Source of the DNA: Numida meleagris
Lineage: Eukaryota > Chordata > Aves > Galliformes > Numididae
DNA length: 64,000 bases
Direction: 5' to 3'
Assembly (NCBI RefSeq): GCF_002078875.1
Contig: NC_034414.1
Span: forward strand, 11,086,225 to 11,150,224
Part shown: piece by piece, positions 1-10,917 of the stretch
Layout of the letters: each line of letters begins with the position of its first letter
How positions within the stretch are numbered: the first letter of the stretch is position 1
The notes under the pieces: generated by a model
Databases searched by the model: none
Told to the model about the DNA's origin: nothing
Seen by the model: the letters and a program-made list of their open reading frames with translations, nothing else
Made by a program: the position numbers and the translations under genes

Positions 1-3000
1 GATTGTGCCACATTAATAATTGTGGATGAAATGTTGGCTTTACATTTTAAAAAAAGTTGACAAAGTATCTTTCACAAATGGGAACATGTTCACATAACTC
101 TAAACGTATGCTGCACTCCTTTCCCACATTGACATCTGTTTCTTTAATTGATAATGTATTTTAATTATTTTAGCTTATAAATACACACTAGGGCTGATAA
201 ACACATTTTCTATAAGATGTTTCTGCAAGCAAAACTGTTTTCATGATTACTTTTTTGTTAGAATATTTGTTTCCTGTAGATTGGAGGAAAAAAAAAAACC
301 TTCAAAACTTTTTAACGTATTTATTTCTATTAATTTTTTGCTGCAAGGATATGTTAAGGTGCATACCATTCAAATCTAAATAGAGGCGATCCTCAAAGTA
401 AACAAGAGAGATCATAACATCAGAGTGTGCACTACTGTGCAGTGCATTCATTTTTTTGTTCTAAGAAATAAATGATGGTATTCTGGAACTTCTTTATCTC
501 AAAATATAATTGAAACAATCTGCAATTAGAAAAGAGCAATCACTAGACATACTAAATTAGCTCCTGCCAGTACTGACAGGTGAATGTCTTTATCTGAAGA
601 TCTTTATTTCGCAAGGTTATTTCTTTGCGTAGTACCCAGTCCTTTTTCCTTTCTCAATTAAAAGCATAGTAGATGGATAAGAGCTTAATTTTTCAAACAG
701 GGGAAAAAAAGATTAGCTATTATACCAAATATGGGCCAGAATTATAAGCAATGTTCCACCCAGTCTGTCACTGGTATTCCTAAAGGATTTCTTTAGTGAT
801 GGCCTTATCAGTCAACTCTTCACTTTTATTTACTTTAGCAGTTGCTTTAAATATTCATTCCAACATCTGACTAAAATCAAGAGAGAGAAGTAAATGTATC
901 TGCTTTATCTCATTAGTTAACAGACATAAAGTGATTTGATACCAGTTTATGTCAGACTATTCTATAATTAAGCACAGACTGTCATCAATTCTCTACATGA
1001 GTGACCTGAAAGATAAATGATTTTTGGTGTTTAATGATATACAATCAAATTAAGATGAACAATTGAGGCCAAATTTTTGCTAGTGTCTGGTGTTATAACT
1101 CCACCAAAATTAGAGGATGGTCATTTACAACAATAACGAATTTACCATTTTATGTCAATGTCTTCTACATTTTCATGACAAAAGCTGCTACATCTTTGTA
1201 TTCAATTACTATTTAAATATCGGTAGTGAAAACCATGAAACTTTTTGTTTGTTTGTTTTAATTCATTTAGTAGCTATGTGGTGTTGGCATCTGCAAGGAA
1301 AAAAAAATACCTGACTGACCCAAGTCACAAATATGTCCTGAGAACAGCAGACAGCCTGTATTCCCACTCTGAGTGAGAAAGGCTGGCATATCATGATTGA
1401 AACACATGGATAGAGAAACAACTAATGTTTTATATTAAAACTCATGAGTAAAGAAACAGCTAATGTAACAAATTACAACTACTGAAAGTAAGCATGAAAT
1501 GTCAAATAATGTGTAATTTCTTTAGCCCCCAAATCAGTAAAACAGTTATCAACAGGCATACAGCTGTTTGCAGATCCCTTGAGATTTATAGACTTCACTG
1601 AGAACAGGTGACTACAGTCATTCTTTCAGTTAATTGAACAGAGTTGCTCTTCTTTTTAAAGTGAATCTAGTGATGCTGTTTTCCTCCTTTTTATAGCAGC
1701 ATTTAATGTTTCAAATTCTTGCTTAGAAAGTGAGTAAACTGCATGCAGATCTCTTTTCATGCAGATCTTCAATCCTTCCTCTCCTACCTCTCTTTCTAGA
1801 GCAGATTTGGGATAGCAGCAGTTTCCTTTCAAAGATGAAACACTTTGCAAGAATGAACTCAGAATTCAGTGTGGGAGAGAGGAAACACACGAAGGGTCAA
1901 GGAACTGGTAGATTTACTGGGAGAAAGGAGGCTGGTATTTCAGTCCTCTTTCTGTAAATTGTGCCTGTAAATTTCCATTGAGTATTTATTGTGCTTTTTT
2001 TTTTTTAAAGAAAAAAAAAAAGTAACAGCATTTTTTTAGGAAACTAACTCAAACTTCATTTTTTTCTAAGGGAGTAATCTAGGTCTAAATTCCTGGTTAT
2101 TTCTCAAAATAGGCATCAATATGATGATCAAAGATGCTGAAGTCTCACAAAACAAGAAAAGTTCAGAAAAAGCTCTGAAAAGTTTTTGGTTTTGTTTTGT
2201 TTTGGATAGCTCCAATGACTCCAAGTTTGGAAAAGTGACTGTTTTATGTCTTATCTCTGTGCACCTAAATTTTCCTGGGCATTTCATGAAAAAAAAAAAA
2301 TCTGAAAGGGATTTCTGACTGTCCATTAAGTCCATATTTTTATTTATAGCTTGTAGGTAGCTTAGACTCTAAATGACACGTATAAACATATGTTTTTTTT
2401 ATTTAAGCAACCAGTCTGGTGCATTTACAGAGAAGAGCCTTCCTGCAACTTTTCAGCGAAGTCTAATATGTCTCACAGAGAAGTACTGTGTACTTCTCAC
2501 AGTGAAGTACTTAACCCATGTCATCAAATTGTCTTTGGAAATGTTACGTGTATGAAAATGACTTCCCCTCATCTACCAGTATAACTGCTTGTTTCACAAC
2601 TGCTTAGAGGACTGATGGCAGTAGCCTCTGAAACTTTCAGTGCTTATACAACTGAAGGTGTAGTTATGGGGTGACAGCAAATCTTTGGCCTCTGTGTGAG
2701 TTCAAAGTAATCGACCTTCTAACTGAAAATATAATGCTCTGCACTTCTAAGGGGGAACGTTTGGGTTAAGATCCACTTCCCCTCACTTTCTTTTCCTAAT
2801 ATGAAATATGAGAGGGACCTTCAGTAATGTTGTCTGCTACAAATACTCTACCTTCTCTGCTTTGTCTTGCTTTTTATATTTAATAGCTATTTACATTTTT
2901 AAAATTACCACTGAAGTGTTTAAATGTTAGATTGCATCATATCACCTTCCCTTAGAATTTCTATACATTTATTTTCTGCTTAAATTTTGTGTAATGAGGA

Positions 3001-3354
3001 GAATGATAACAGGTATTCTATTTCCTACAGCACTCAGGGAGCTAGATCTAGCTAGATTTTGCCACATCTTCAGCACAGATGCAGGCATTTCCATGCAACT
3101 GTAAGTTACTTTTCCTTCAAGGTGCATGATCCTTTCTATAGGATGGTAAAATATGTTGTGTGGGGAAATCTTTCCTTACCAAGTGTTAACCAGTGCTTCC
3201 CTGATGCAGTAGTATAGACTAATGGTAATCTCTGAGACATCAGGTCTGTCTTGAGCATGTCAAATGAGATTCCAACACTGAAATATCAGGACTTCTTTTG
3301 TAGAGTACAGCTGAGATTGGATACGTTTTGAATAGTAGGTTTCAGTTTATTTTG
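1..3354. other. Unique AT-rich DNA, no gene seen
   Basis: I see no repeat family and no defensible coding exon in this stretch. All open frames are short (under about 90 codons), lack any recognisable motif and match what AT-rich DNA gives by chance. Local structure is limited to homopolymer runs (for example T and A runs near 1997-2022 and an A run near 2290) and the 24-bp-period duplication at 2472-2511, listed separately. It could be intronic or intergenic; the sequence does not decide. Confidence 0.6.
2472..2511. repeat. Two-copy 24-bp tandem duplication with a 9-bp palindrome
   Basis: CTCACAGAGAAGTACT at 2472-2487 recurs with one change (A to T) as CTCACAGTGAAGTACT at 2496-2511, giving a period of 24. 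Between them GAGAAGTAC (2478-2486) is perfectly inverted as GTACTTCTC (2490-2498) around a 3-nt loop. Seen directly. It is probably a local replication-slippage product and I assign no function. Confidence 0.75.
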
Positions 3355-3499
3355 AGCTGTTGATGAATGTCAATGGGTGTATTTTTTTTTCTAAGTAAAG
3401 GAATTTAATTCCATACTTTCGCTTTATCTGCACTTCCATGTCAGATGCCATTTTGTCAGACTGCCTCACTGCTGCCATCTGCCACATGGCAACAACATG
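3355..3499 (-). mobile_element. Mariner-type DNA transposon fragment (Galluhop-like)
   Basis: This segment matches, with many point changes, the mariner copy at about 35331-35475 in the same window. Shared pieces include the GATGAATGTC and CATGTCAGATGCCATT-like stretches and the CATGGCAACAACATG end. Read on the minus strand it encodes the N-terminal part of a mariner transposase: the acidic start, an MKQR/IKRK-like basic stretch and a helix-turn-helix-like region in degraded form. The terminal inverted repeat on the right is missing because a CR1 element begins at 3500, and no mariner sequence resumes beyond that CR1 at about 4290. So the fragment was either cut by CR1 insertion plus deletion or was already broken. 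The family name rests on remembered similarity to chicken Galluhop. Confidence 0.8.
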
Positions 3500-4290
3500 C
3501 ATAGAATCATAGAATGGTTTGGACTGGAAGGGACCTTTAAGATCATCTAGTTCCAATCCCCGTTCTCTAGGCATGGATGCCTCCCAGTAGACCAGGTTGC
3601 TCAAAGTCCCATCCAGCCTGGTGTTTAATACCTCCAGGAAGGGGACATCCACAGCCTCTTTGGGCAACCTGTTCCAGTGTCTCACCACCCTCATAGTAAA
3701 GAACGTCATCTTAATATCTAGTCTAAATCTACTATCTTCTAGTTTAAAGTCTTTTCCCCTCATCCTGTTGCTACATTCCCTTATAAAAAGTTCCTCCCGA
3801 GCTTCCCTGTAGGCCCCCTTCAGATACTACAAGGTCACCCTGGATCCTTCTCCAGGCTTAAGAGCCTTAGCTCTCTCAGCCTGTCACCACAGGGGGAGGT
3901 GCTCCAGCCATCTGATCATCTTTGTGGCTCTCCTTTAGGCCTGCTCCAACAGCTCGATGTCCTTCTTGTGTTGGGGACCTCAGAGCTGGACATAGTACTT
4001 CAGTTGGGGTCTCACGAGCAGAGTAGAGGGGCAGTTACTTCCCTCGACCTGCTGGTCACATTTCTCTTGATGTAACCCAGGATCTGGTTGGCCTTCTGGG
4101 CTGCCAGCACACATTGCTGGCTCGCGTTGAGTCTTTCATCAACTGACATCCCCAAATCTTTCTCCTCAGGCCTGCTCTCAAGCTATTCTCTTCCCAGCCT
4201 ATATTTCTGCCTGGGATTGCCCTGTCCCAGGTGCAGGACCTTTCACTGGGCCTTTTTGAACTTTATGAGATTGTCATGGGCCAATTCAAC
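3500..4290 (-). mobile_element. CR1 LINE, 5'-truncated, minus strand
   Basis: This is the 3' end of a chicken-repeat-1 non-LTR retrotransposon, written in reverse complement. It opens at 3500 with CATAGAATCATAGAATGG, the inverted octamer tail, followed by the conserved short 3' untranslated region. The C-terminal end of ORF2 follows: on the minus strand around 3530-3763 the frame reads RFRLDIK...RHWNRLPKEAV, the usual CR1 C-terminal signature. The element continues through the zone for cores such as [11 protein letters not shown] and fades at about 4290. At about 790 bp against roughly 4.5 kb for a full element, it is a typical 5'-truncated dead copy. It lies directly against the mariner fragment at 3355-3499. 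Confidence 0.93.
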
Positions 4291-5213
4291 CATGTAAATT
4301 TTAAGAGTTTAATCACTCTTGGCTGTAAGCATAGTCAGAGAAGAGAAATAGGTACTTCCAGAGGCCCATTCAGACCTTGAAGTGTAGGTTCTTGAACATA
4401 ACTTCTTTTGTCAATAGTCATAGATGAAGCCTCTTCTGTGATCTTTCTTTTGTACTGGCAGGATTGTGATGCTACACTCTGAACACAGCTGTGGATTAAA
4501 AGTAATCATTTTCAGCATAAAAATATACAATGTATTTCCATAGAAAGATGCACAAAAATGGAGAGCAGCAAGCAAGCCTGAAAAAGGCATACTTTCATAT
4601 TTTGGATGACTATATACTGAAACAACTCACAATTCTGTATCTCAAAAATATTTTCCAGCTACAGAGAAACCAACAGTGAGTCTCTGAAACAAAAAGTTCT
4701 ATATGCTGTTATGTAAGGAGAAATACATTTTACTGTAAGCTGTTTCTAGTTTTTCTGCGGTCTTCTGCACTGTATTGCTTGATCATTTCATTTATATTCA
4801 TGACTTTTTACATCGTCAAAATGGTGTTATACTATTCCTATTCAAACAGATCAAGTGTGTGGTGTATATATTTATATAAAATATTTACTGAAGCAAAATC
4901 AAGCCTAATTGCCCTCTGACACAGAGAATTGTTGTCTATATCTTGCCTGTGAGAAGCAGCAAGGAGACATTAAATTATAAGATGTTTTATCCAATGTAAT
5001 ACCTGTAAATGTGTTGCTGAGGGTCAGAAATGAAATGTTGTTGGCCTCAGGCCAGCATATTGTCTTTGCTTCCAAATTAAAGTTCTGAATTGTACCTTGC
5101 ATAGAATTTCCTCTATAATGGCTTAAACATCTTTGAATTTCTATGATTTTAATGTTCACTACATATATCTAAGAGAATGACAATGTTAGTTTTCATTTAT
5201 TTTCACACATGTT
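4291..5213. other. Unique AT-rich spacer between two CR1 copies
   Basis: I see no repeat family, RNA gene or exon with paired splice sites. The open frame on the minus strand at 4905-5159 has no recognisable motif. A run of TA-rich sequence lies near 4862-4885. Confidence 0.6.
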
Positions 5214-6612
5214 CACAGAATCACAGAACAATTGAGATTGGAAGGGACTCCTGGAGGTTACTTGGTTCAGCCCCCTACTCAAGCAGGGCCACCTGGAGCA
5301 GGTTGCCTAGGACCATGTCCAGGTGGCTTTTGAATATCTTCAAAGAGGGAGACTCTGCTACCTTTCTGGGCACGTGCCAGTGCTCTGTCACCTTCACAAT
5401 GTAAAAGTTTTTCCTGCTGTTCAAGTGGACCCTTCTATGTTTAAGTTTGTGCCTATTGCCTCTTTTCTTTTTACTGAGCACTACTGTAAAGAGACTGACT
5501 ACACTTTCTTTGCTCCCTTTCTTCAGGATTGTATTGATAAGATTTCTCCCTGAGCTTTCTTTAGTTTGCTCAGTACCAGCCTCTCTGCATATGAGAAATG
5601 TTCCAGTCCCTTAAATAACTCCATGGCTCTTCATTAGACTCTCTTCAGTAGCCCCATGTCTTTCTTGTACTAGGGAACCCAGAACTGAACATATTACCAT
5701 GGATGTGACCTCAGCAGTTCTGAATGGATCAACTCCCTTGAACAGCTGATAGTATTCCTCCTAATGCAGCCCAGGATACCATTAGTCTTCTTTCCTGCAA
5801 GGGCATATTTCTAGCTCATGTTCAACTTGTTGCCCACCAGGACCCCCAGGTCTTTTTCTGCAGAGCTGCTTTTCAGCTGGTTTGCCCCCCAGCATGTACT
5901 TGTGCCTGGGGTTGTTCCTCCACGGGTTGCGTTTTCCCTTGCTGGACTGTATGAGGTTATTGTCAGCCCATTTCTCCAGCCTGTCAAGGTCCCTCTGGAT
6001 GGCAGAATGACTCTCTGGTAGATTAACCACTCCTCGCATTTTTGTACCCTCAGCAAACTTGCTGAGTGACGATGGTGCTCTGCCTTTAATGATCATACAG
6101 ATCACTAAAAAAGATGGTGGATAAGACTGGGCTTGGTATTGACCCTGACGTACTCCGTTGGTTACAGACCTTCAAGTAAACTCGGGCCACTGTTTATCAC
6201 TCCCTGGACATGGCAGTTCAGCTAGTTTTAAACCCTCCTTTCTACTCATTTAGCCCATACATCAACAATTTCTTGATGAGGATCTAATGGGAGATAGTCA
6301 AAAGCCTTACTGAAATCTAGGTAAACAATATTAATTACTCTCCCCTACTCAAAGAGGCCAGTCATTTCATCATAGCTATCAAGCTAGTTGGGCATGACTT
6401 TCTTTTGGTGAATCCACAATGACTACTGCTGATGGTATTTTTTCCTTTATGTGCCTAAAGATAATCTCCAGGATTAGCTGCTCCATCACGTACCCAGTGG
6501 CCAAGGTTAGGCTGACCATCCTATAGTTTCCTGGGTCCTCCTCCTTGCTATTCTTGAAGATAAGAGAGACACTGGCTTTCCTCCACTCCTTGGACTTTTC
6601 CATGGAGTGTCC
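5214..6612 (-). mobile_element. CR1 LINE, 5'-truncated, reaching the reverse transcriptase region
   Basis: This is a longer minus-strand CR1. It starts at about 5214 with ACAGAATCACAGAACAATTG, a variant of the inverted octamer tail, then the GGAAGGGACTCCTGGAGG block typical of CR1 3' ends. On the minus strand the frames encode the ORF2 C-terminal signature HKLKHRRVHLNSRKNF (about 5400-5450). Near 6450-6600 they encode the start of the reverse-transcriptase domain, visible as WRKASVSLIFKNSKEEDPGN followed by YRMVSLT. Numerous stops and frameshifts interrupt it, so it is inactive. The 5' end is lost near 6612; the exact breakpoint is uncertain by some tens of bases. Confidence 0.93.
6400..6612 (-). 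pseudogene. CR1 ORF2 reverse-transcriptase remnant
   Basis: Within the CR1 at 5214-6612 one minus-strand frame stays open and carries EDPGNYRMVSLT, matching the conserved DPGNYRPVSLT motif at the beginning of the CR1 reverse-transcriptase domain, followed by MEQLILEIIFRHI. In a live element this protein makes DNA copies of the CR1 transcript at its target site. Here only a short piece survives: the catalytic core downstream is broken by stops and everything upstream is missing. Confidence 0.85.
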
Positions 6613-7034
6613 AGTCACAAAAGATAACAAATATGACATCCAAAACATTGAATGAATGCTCAAATTGTTACAAAATGACAAAAGCAAGGATATGTACTAT
6701 GCTGGCCTGTAAAATAATACACTAAATGAGGCACTTAAGGCAAACATAGTATGTTCATTTTTCCTTTTCAGTATTGCTGACTGATAGTTTAGGCTCTAAG
6801 AACTTCAATAGGATTGGCTCTTCTGGAGCTAGTCCATTCCCTGTGTAAAAACAGGTGCCCTGGGGACCTACTAGTGTGATTATATTGGTTCGCTAAGTAG
6901 CAGACAGCTCACAGAGCAGTCTTGAAAAAGTCCATGAAATGTAGTTGTATTATAACTTTGCATTGTTAGAGTACACGATTTGTCAGAATATACTATTGAA
7001 TATAACCACAAATGAAGTTTAGGGAAAACCTAAT
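6613..7034. other. Spacer between head-to-head CR1 copies
   Basis: About 420 bp separates the 5' end of the minus-strand CR1 from the 5' end of the plus-strand CR1. I see no recognisable element or exon here. A degraded CR1 extension cannot be excluded at either edge. Confidence 0.55.
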
Positions 7035-7551
7035 ATTGAGTTTATGGAAAGTGAAGGAGACGTATGAGAAGTACAGGAGAGACATAGAGCTGTTGGAGCA
7101 CATCCAGAGGAGGACCACAGAAATGATCTATGGAATGGAACACCTCTCCTGCAAGGACAGGCTGAGAGAGCTGGGGCTCTTCAGCCTGGAGAAGATTCCG
7201 AGCTGACCTGATAGCGGCCTTTCAGTATCTAAAGGGGAGCTACAGGAAAGAAGGGGACAGACTCTTTATCAGGGTCTCTGGTGACAGAACAAGGGGAAAT
7301 GGTTTCAAGCTCAAAGAGGGTAGATTTAGGTTGGATATAAGGAAAACAATCTTTTACAGTGAGGGTGGTGGGGCACTCGAACAGGCTGCCCAGTGATGTG
7401 GTTTGATGCCCTATCCCTAGAGACTTTCAAGGTGAAGCTCCATAAGGCCTGGGCAGCATGGTCTAGTTGTGGTGTCCTTGTTCACTGCTGGGGAGTTGGA
7501 CTACATGGCCTTCAGAGATCCCTTCCAACTCTAAGGATTCTATGATTCTAA
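7035..7551 (+). mobile_element. CR1 LINE 3' end, plus strand
   Basis: This is a plus-strand CR1 copy of about 515 bp. From about 7060 the frame encodes EKYRRDIELLEHIQRRTTEM and then [15 protein letters not shown], the ORF2 C-terminal region found in many CR1 copies. It continues through the GGATATAAGGAAAACAATC zone and ends with CCCTTCCAACTCTAAGGATT followed by TCTATGATTCTA, the octamer tail, at about 7550. The open frame breaks at 7204. The element is 5'-truncated and inactive. It lies in opposite orientation to the two CR1 copies to its left. Confidence 0.94.
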
Positions 7552-8826
7552 AATACTTTCTCCAGTAAATGAGCACAAACATAGTTAACAAAACAGTAAA
7601 CAGATTCAAGCTGAAACCTAACTTCTCTACAGTTTTTAAATTCTCAAAAAAGAGTTGCTTTTAAGTTTGTGATACTTGACCTCCATGTTGCGTTCTGAAA
7701 CTATCAAGTGTTATCATTACTTAAAAAAAGAATAGTGACCACAAAAACAGCTAATTCCTAGCACAATCGTGTAATCTCATTGGATTGTATACTAGAAAAA
7801 AGTAAGCATAAGCATACATTTGGCGGAGCTGACAAAAAGGAATGACAATAATTCAAAAGGAAATAATTCACTTATTTGCTGCTGTGAAAGCATTTCTGTG
7901 GGTAAGTTTGGGAATTAACAACAAGCTGTTACATAAAACCTGTTCCTGACAGTGACCTTGCTAGTTATCACATGTAGTTCCAAAAGAAAGATGCTAAGAA
8001 TAAAAGCAAGTCAGATTTCTTTATTGTTTGACTTATCTAATTTAATTAGCTATTCTTTGGCATATTTTTGGCTGGTTTATGTTTTATTTTCTCATGATGA
8101 AAAGCAAATAATGAGAAATGATTAACATAATTGTATGAATTTTAAGTTTAGGTCTTTTGATTATAAAAAATATTTGATTGCAAACCCAGGTAATTACGCT
8201 GTAGGAAAGGGAAATTTTCCCATATATATGCTGTTAAAATATTGTTACTGGTAATATTTGTGATAATTTTTACTAGGTTATTTAGTCATGTTATTATTGT
8301 TGGTTAAAAAAAACAAAACAAAACAGGTTACACATTGAATGCTAATATGCGGTAGATGTGACTGGGCATGTGAGTGGCTGAAATTGAAATCCCAGATTCT
8401 CCAGTTAACAAAGCAACTTGAGACAGAACCACTCGTAAGGAGGATAATCATATGTTCTACTTCTGCTGACAGATTTTTTAGATTGGGAAAACTAGGGGCT
8501 TAGATTTATAGAGAGAAGGGCTGGTGCCATTCCTTTCAGGATCTTGAAAGGAAAAAGTGGTCTGGAATAAAAGGTGAGGATCTCAGCTGGAAGAGTGATG
8601 CTGGAAGTCTGGGAAGACCATGGAAATCAGAGAGATGTGTGGAGATGAATGCTGGGGAGCATGACTAGGGATCCAGACCACTTTCACCCAACACCACTAA
8701 CTCTGTGGCTGCCCAACGCAGAACAGCATGGCTTTTTGCCCAGCTTTCCTGGACAAGAGGGGATCTCCCAGCTGGGGAGAGAACTTGAGTCCTAGGAACT
8801 GCAAGGCTAGGGCAGGAAACAAATCC

Positions 8827-8840
8827 TGTGTGTGTGTGTG
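8827..8840. repeat. (TG)7 microsatellite
   Basis: Seven uninterrupted TG units, read directly from the sequence. Short; likely of low polymorphism. Confidence 0.9.
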
Positions 8841-9860
8841 TATGAAATAATTAAGTAGGGTAAAAGCTCTCATCCTATTGGTTCTTAAACAAACCCTCAT
8901 ACCCAGATGCCCTAGGAGTTGTCATTTAGTCTGTCTCGCCTGTGATAATTGTCTGTTCTTTTTTTCAGCTTTTGTCTTTCTAGCTGTGCAGTGGTATTGA
9001 TTGCCACTAAAATACCTATAAAATCAGGCTTCTAATACCAATTAATCTTATCTTAATGCCAGAAAAAATTAAAGACGATTGGAAATATAACTTTTATATA
9101 ATTTTGGAAGATTACTTTTTCTTTTAAGCAGTTTAAGCAGAAATTATCTGAGCAATCTCTACAGAAAATAATTCCTTCTCTGTGTTAACATTCAGTGAAC
9201 TCATATTCGCTTAATGTGAGCACAATGGGATCAGCTGTCTTGTCAAGTTAATCTATAACATTAATGCAGTGCTCTATCCCACTTTTTCAGGCTTCATGCA
9301 CATGAAACTTTAATATATATAGTTTTCAGCAGAATGTTCTTGTGTCCATCAGTTACAAATGCATGGTTTTATCCCCAGACTAATAAAGTACCTCTATACC
9401 TTGCTGTTACCATGTGTGGTTGATTCCTAAATCTTTTACAAAAGAGTCTGTAAATTAGAATGTCTTCTGTACGTATTCTGACAATCAGTATCTGGAATGT
9501 GCTTCAGTGCATGTTACTACTTATGTAGTATTTCTAGTTGGTTCTTATGCTAGTTTGATAGAATATAATATCTTTTTGGAAGTGTGAGGTTTGCCCTATA
9601 AAAGTCACAGCTGTGGTAAGATTTGGCTTTAGAGAAATATAGGCACACTGTTAAGGGCTTAAACATTGTATGAAATGTATGAAAAGAACTGTTGCAGAGC
9701 CTCTGTAAAGAGTTTTAATTTTGTCTTTAATCAACTGACAGCTGTTAGAGTTGCCACTGATTCTTGACCAGTAATTACTTCTGAACCTCATACTGATGGC
9801 TGGCTTCTTAGATTCTCCTGATATGCATGCTAGAAGGTTGAAATGTGGAAACAAATCCTT

Positions 9861-9892
9861 TGCAAAGGTACCAAGAGATTTGTACCTTTGCA
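9861..9892. repeat. Perfect 11-bp inverted repeat (hairpin)
   Basis: TGCAAAGGTAC at 9861-9871 is exactly inverted as GTACCTTTGCA at 9882-9892 around a 10-nt loop. A competing 7-bp pair, AGATTTG (9876-9882) with CAAATCT (9895-9901), overlaps the right arm, so only one stem can form at a time. Seen directly; I know of no RNA family matching it. The stem is too short for a microRNA precursor on its own. Confidence 0.8.
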
Positions 9893-10679
9893 CTGCAAAT
9901 CTGTTCAAACACTTTACGTACTACGACTGTTCTCTCTTCACTCCCCATACTCGTTTTGCCCTCGAGTTGTTCTTGCTTGCTTGAACCTTTCTCCAGAAAA
10001 AGATCAATTGGCAAACTAAATGCATAGTATCCTTGTGATGATGCTCATAGATTTTTGCTAGACTACCTGATAATGTGTTTTATTAGAAACTGTTTAAGCT
10101 TTCAGATTTAATGTGTTTATTTCAGTAAGTTGCAACAATACATGCATTTCATTAGTATTGTAGATTTTAGTTGTCACAAAACATTTACTTCAATGTCAAC
10201 TCTATCCTACTGTATTCTTGAATTTTGAACTACATAGTACTGCCCACCAGCAGCCACACATTTATATTCCAGGATGATTACAAGTCATGAGTTGGTTGGT
10301 TTCAGTTCTGTAACACTTTCATCTGAGAAGAACAACTTTTTAAAATCTTGCCATATCTCCCAGGTTTGTCTTTTAGGAAACACACATCCAAAGGCAAGGC
10401 TAGAACAACCACAGTTTTCTTTGCTGTTCTTACTCATTCTACAGACAGCTCCTTTAGGAGCTGGCCATGATAAATAGCTAAATCTAGATTTATCCTTCTT
10501 TAGCTAGGGGAAATAGTCTCACATATGTTAAAAGATTATCATCTGATTAGAACATCCCAGATCAGAAACGCATCATATCAAGCGCTGGTCTCAGCAAAGC
10601 ACACACATTGATGTACTGCAACAGTACGTGCCCCACCAGGATGCTCGCATGGAGGGGCAGAGTTATTCTGAATTCCTAG

Positions 10680-10738
10680 ACCTATCTAGTACTTTTTGAA
10701 CCACCTATCTAGTACTATATATATATATATGTAGTACT
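10680..10738. repeat. Direct duplication plus AT-rich near-palindrome
   Basis: ACCTATCTAGTACT occurs at 10680-10693 and again at 10703-10716 (period 23). The second copy runs into an AT dinucleotide tract, then TGTAGTACT. AGTACTA (10711-10717) pairs with TAGTACT (10732-10738), and the intervening AT tract is itself self-complementary, so the block 10711-10738 can form a near-continuous hairpin or cruciform. Confidence 0.75.
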
Positions 10739-10860
10739 TGGTGAACAGGTGACTGGAATTGTGGATTGTAGGGGAAGCAGAAGACCTAGAAGTGAAAGAT
10801 GAACTTCTGTGCATGTTTGTGTTTCTGTTCATTGAAGAATGAAAAGCAGATCCAAGAATT

Positions 10861-10917
10861 GTTAGATTTCTTCTTAAAGGATCCGTTAGATTCCGTTAGA
10901 TTCCTTCTTAAAGGATC
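10861..10917. repeat. Two-copy tandem duplication, 34-bp period
   Basis: The 23-bp block beginning GTTAGATTTCTTC at 10861-10883 recurs as GTTAGATTCCTTC... at 10895-10917 with a single T-to-C difference. A partial third copy (CGTTAGATTCC) lies in between at 10884-10894. Near-identity suggests a fairly recent slippage event. Confidence 0.8.

Noticed and set aside
5782..6105. Overlapping open frames on both strands
   Set aside because: They lie inside the CR1 element at 5214-6612 and are transposon ORF2 remnants or antisense shadows.
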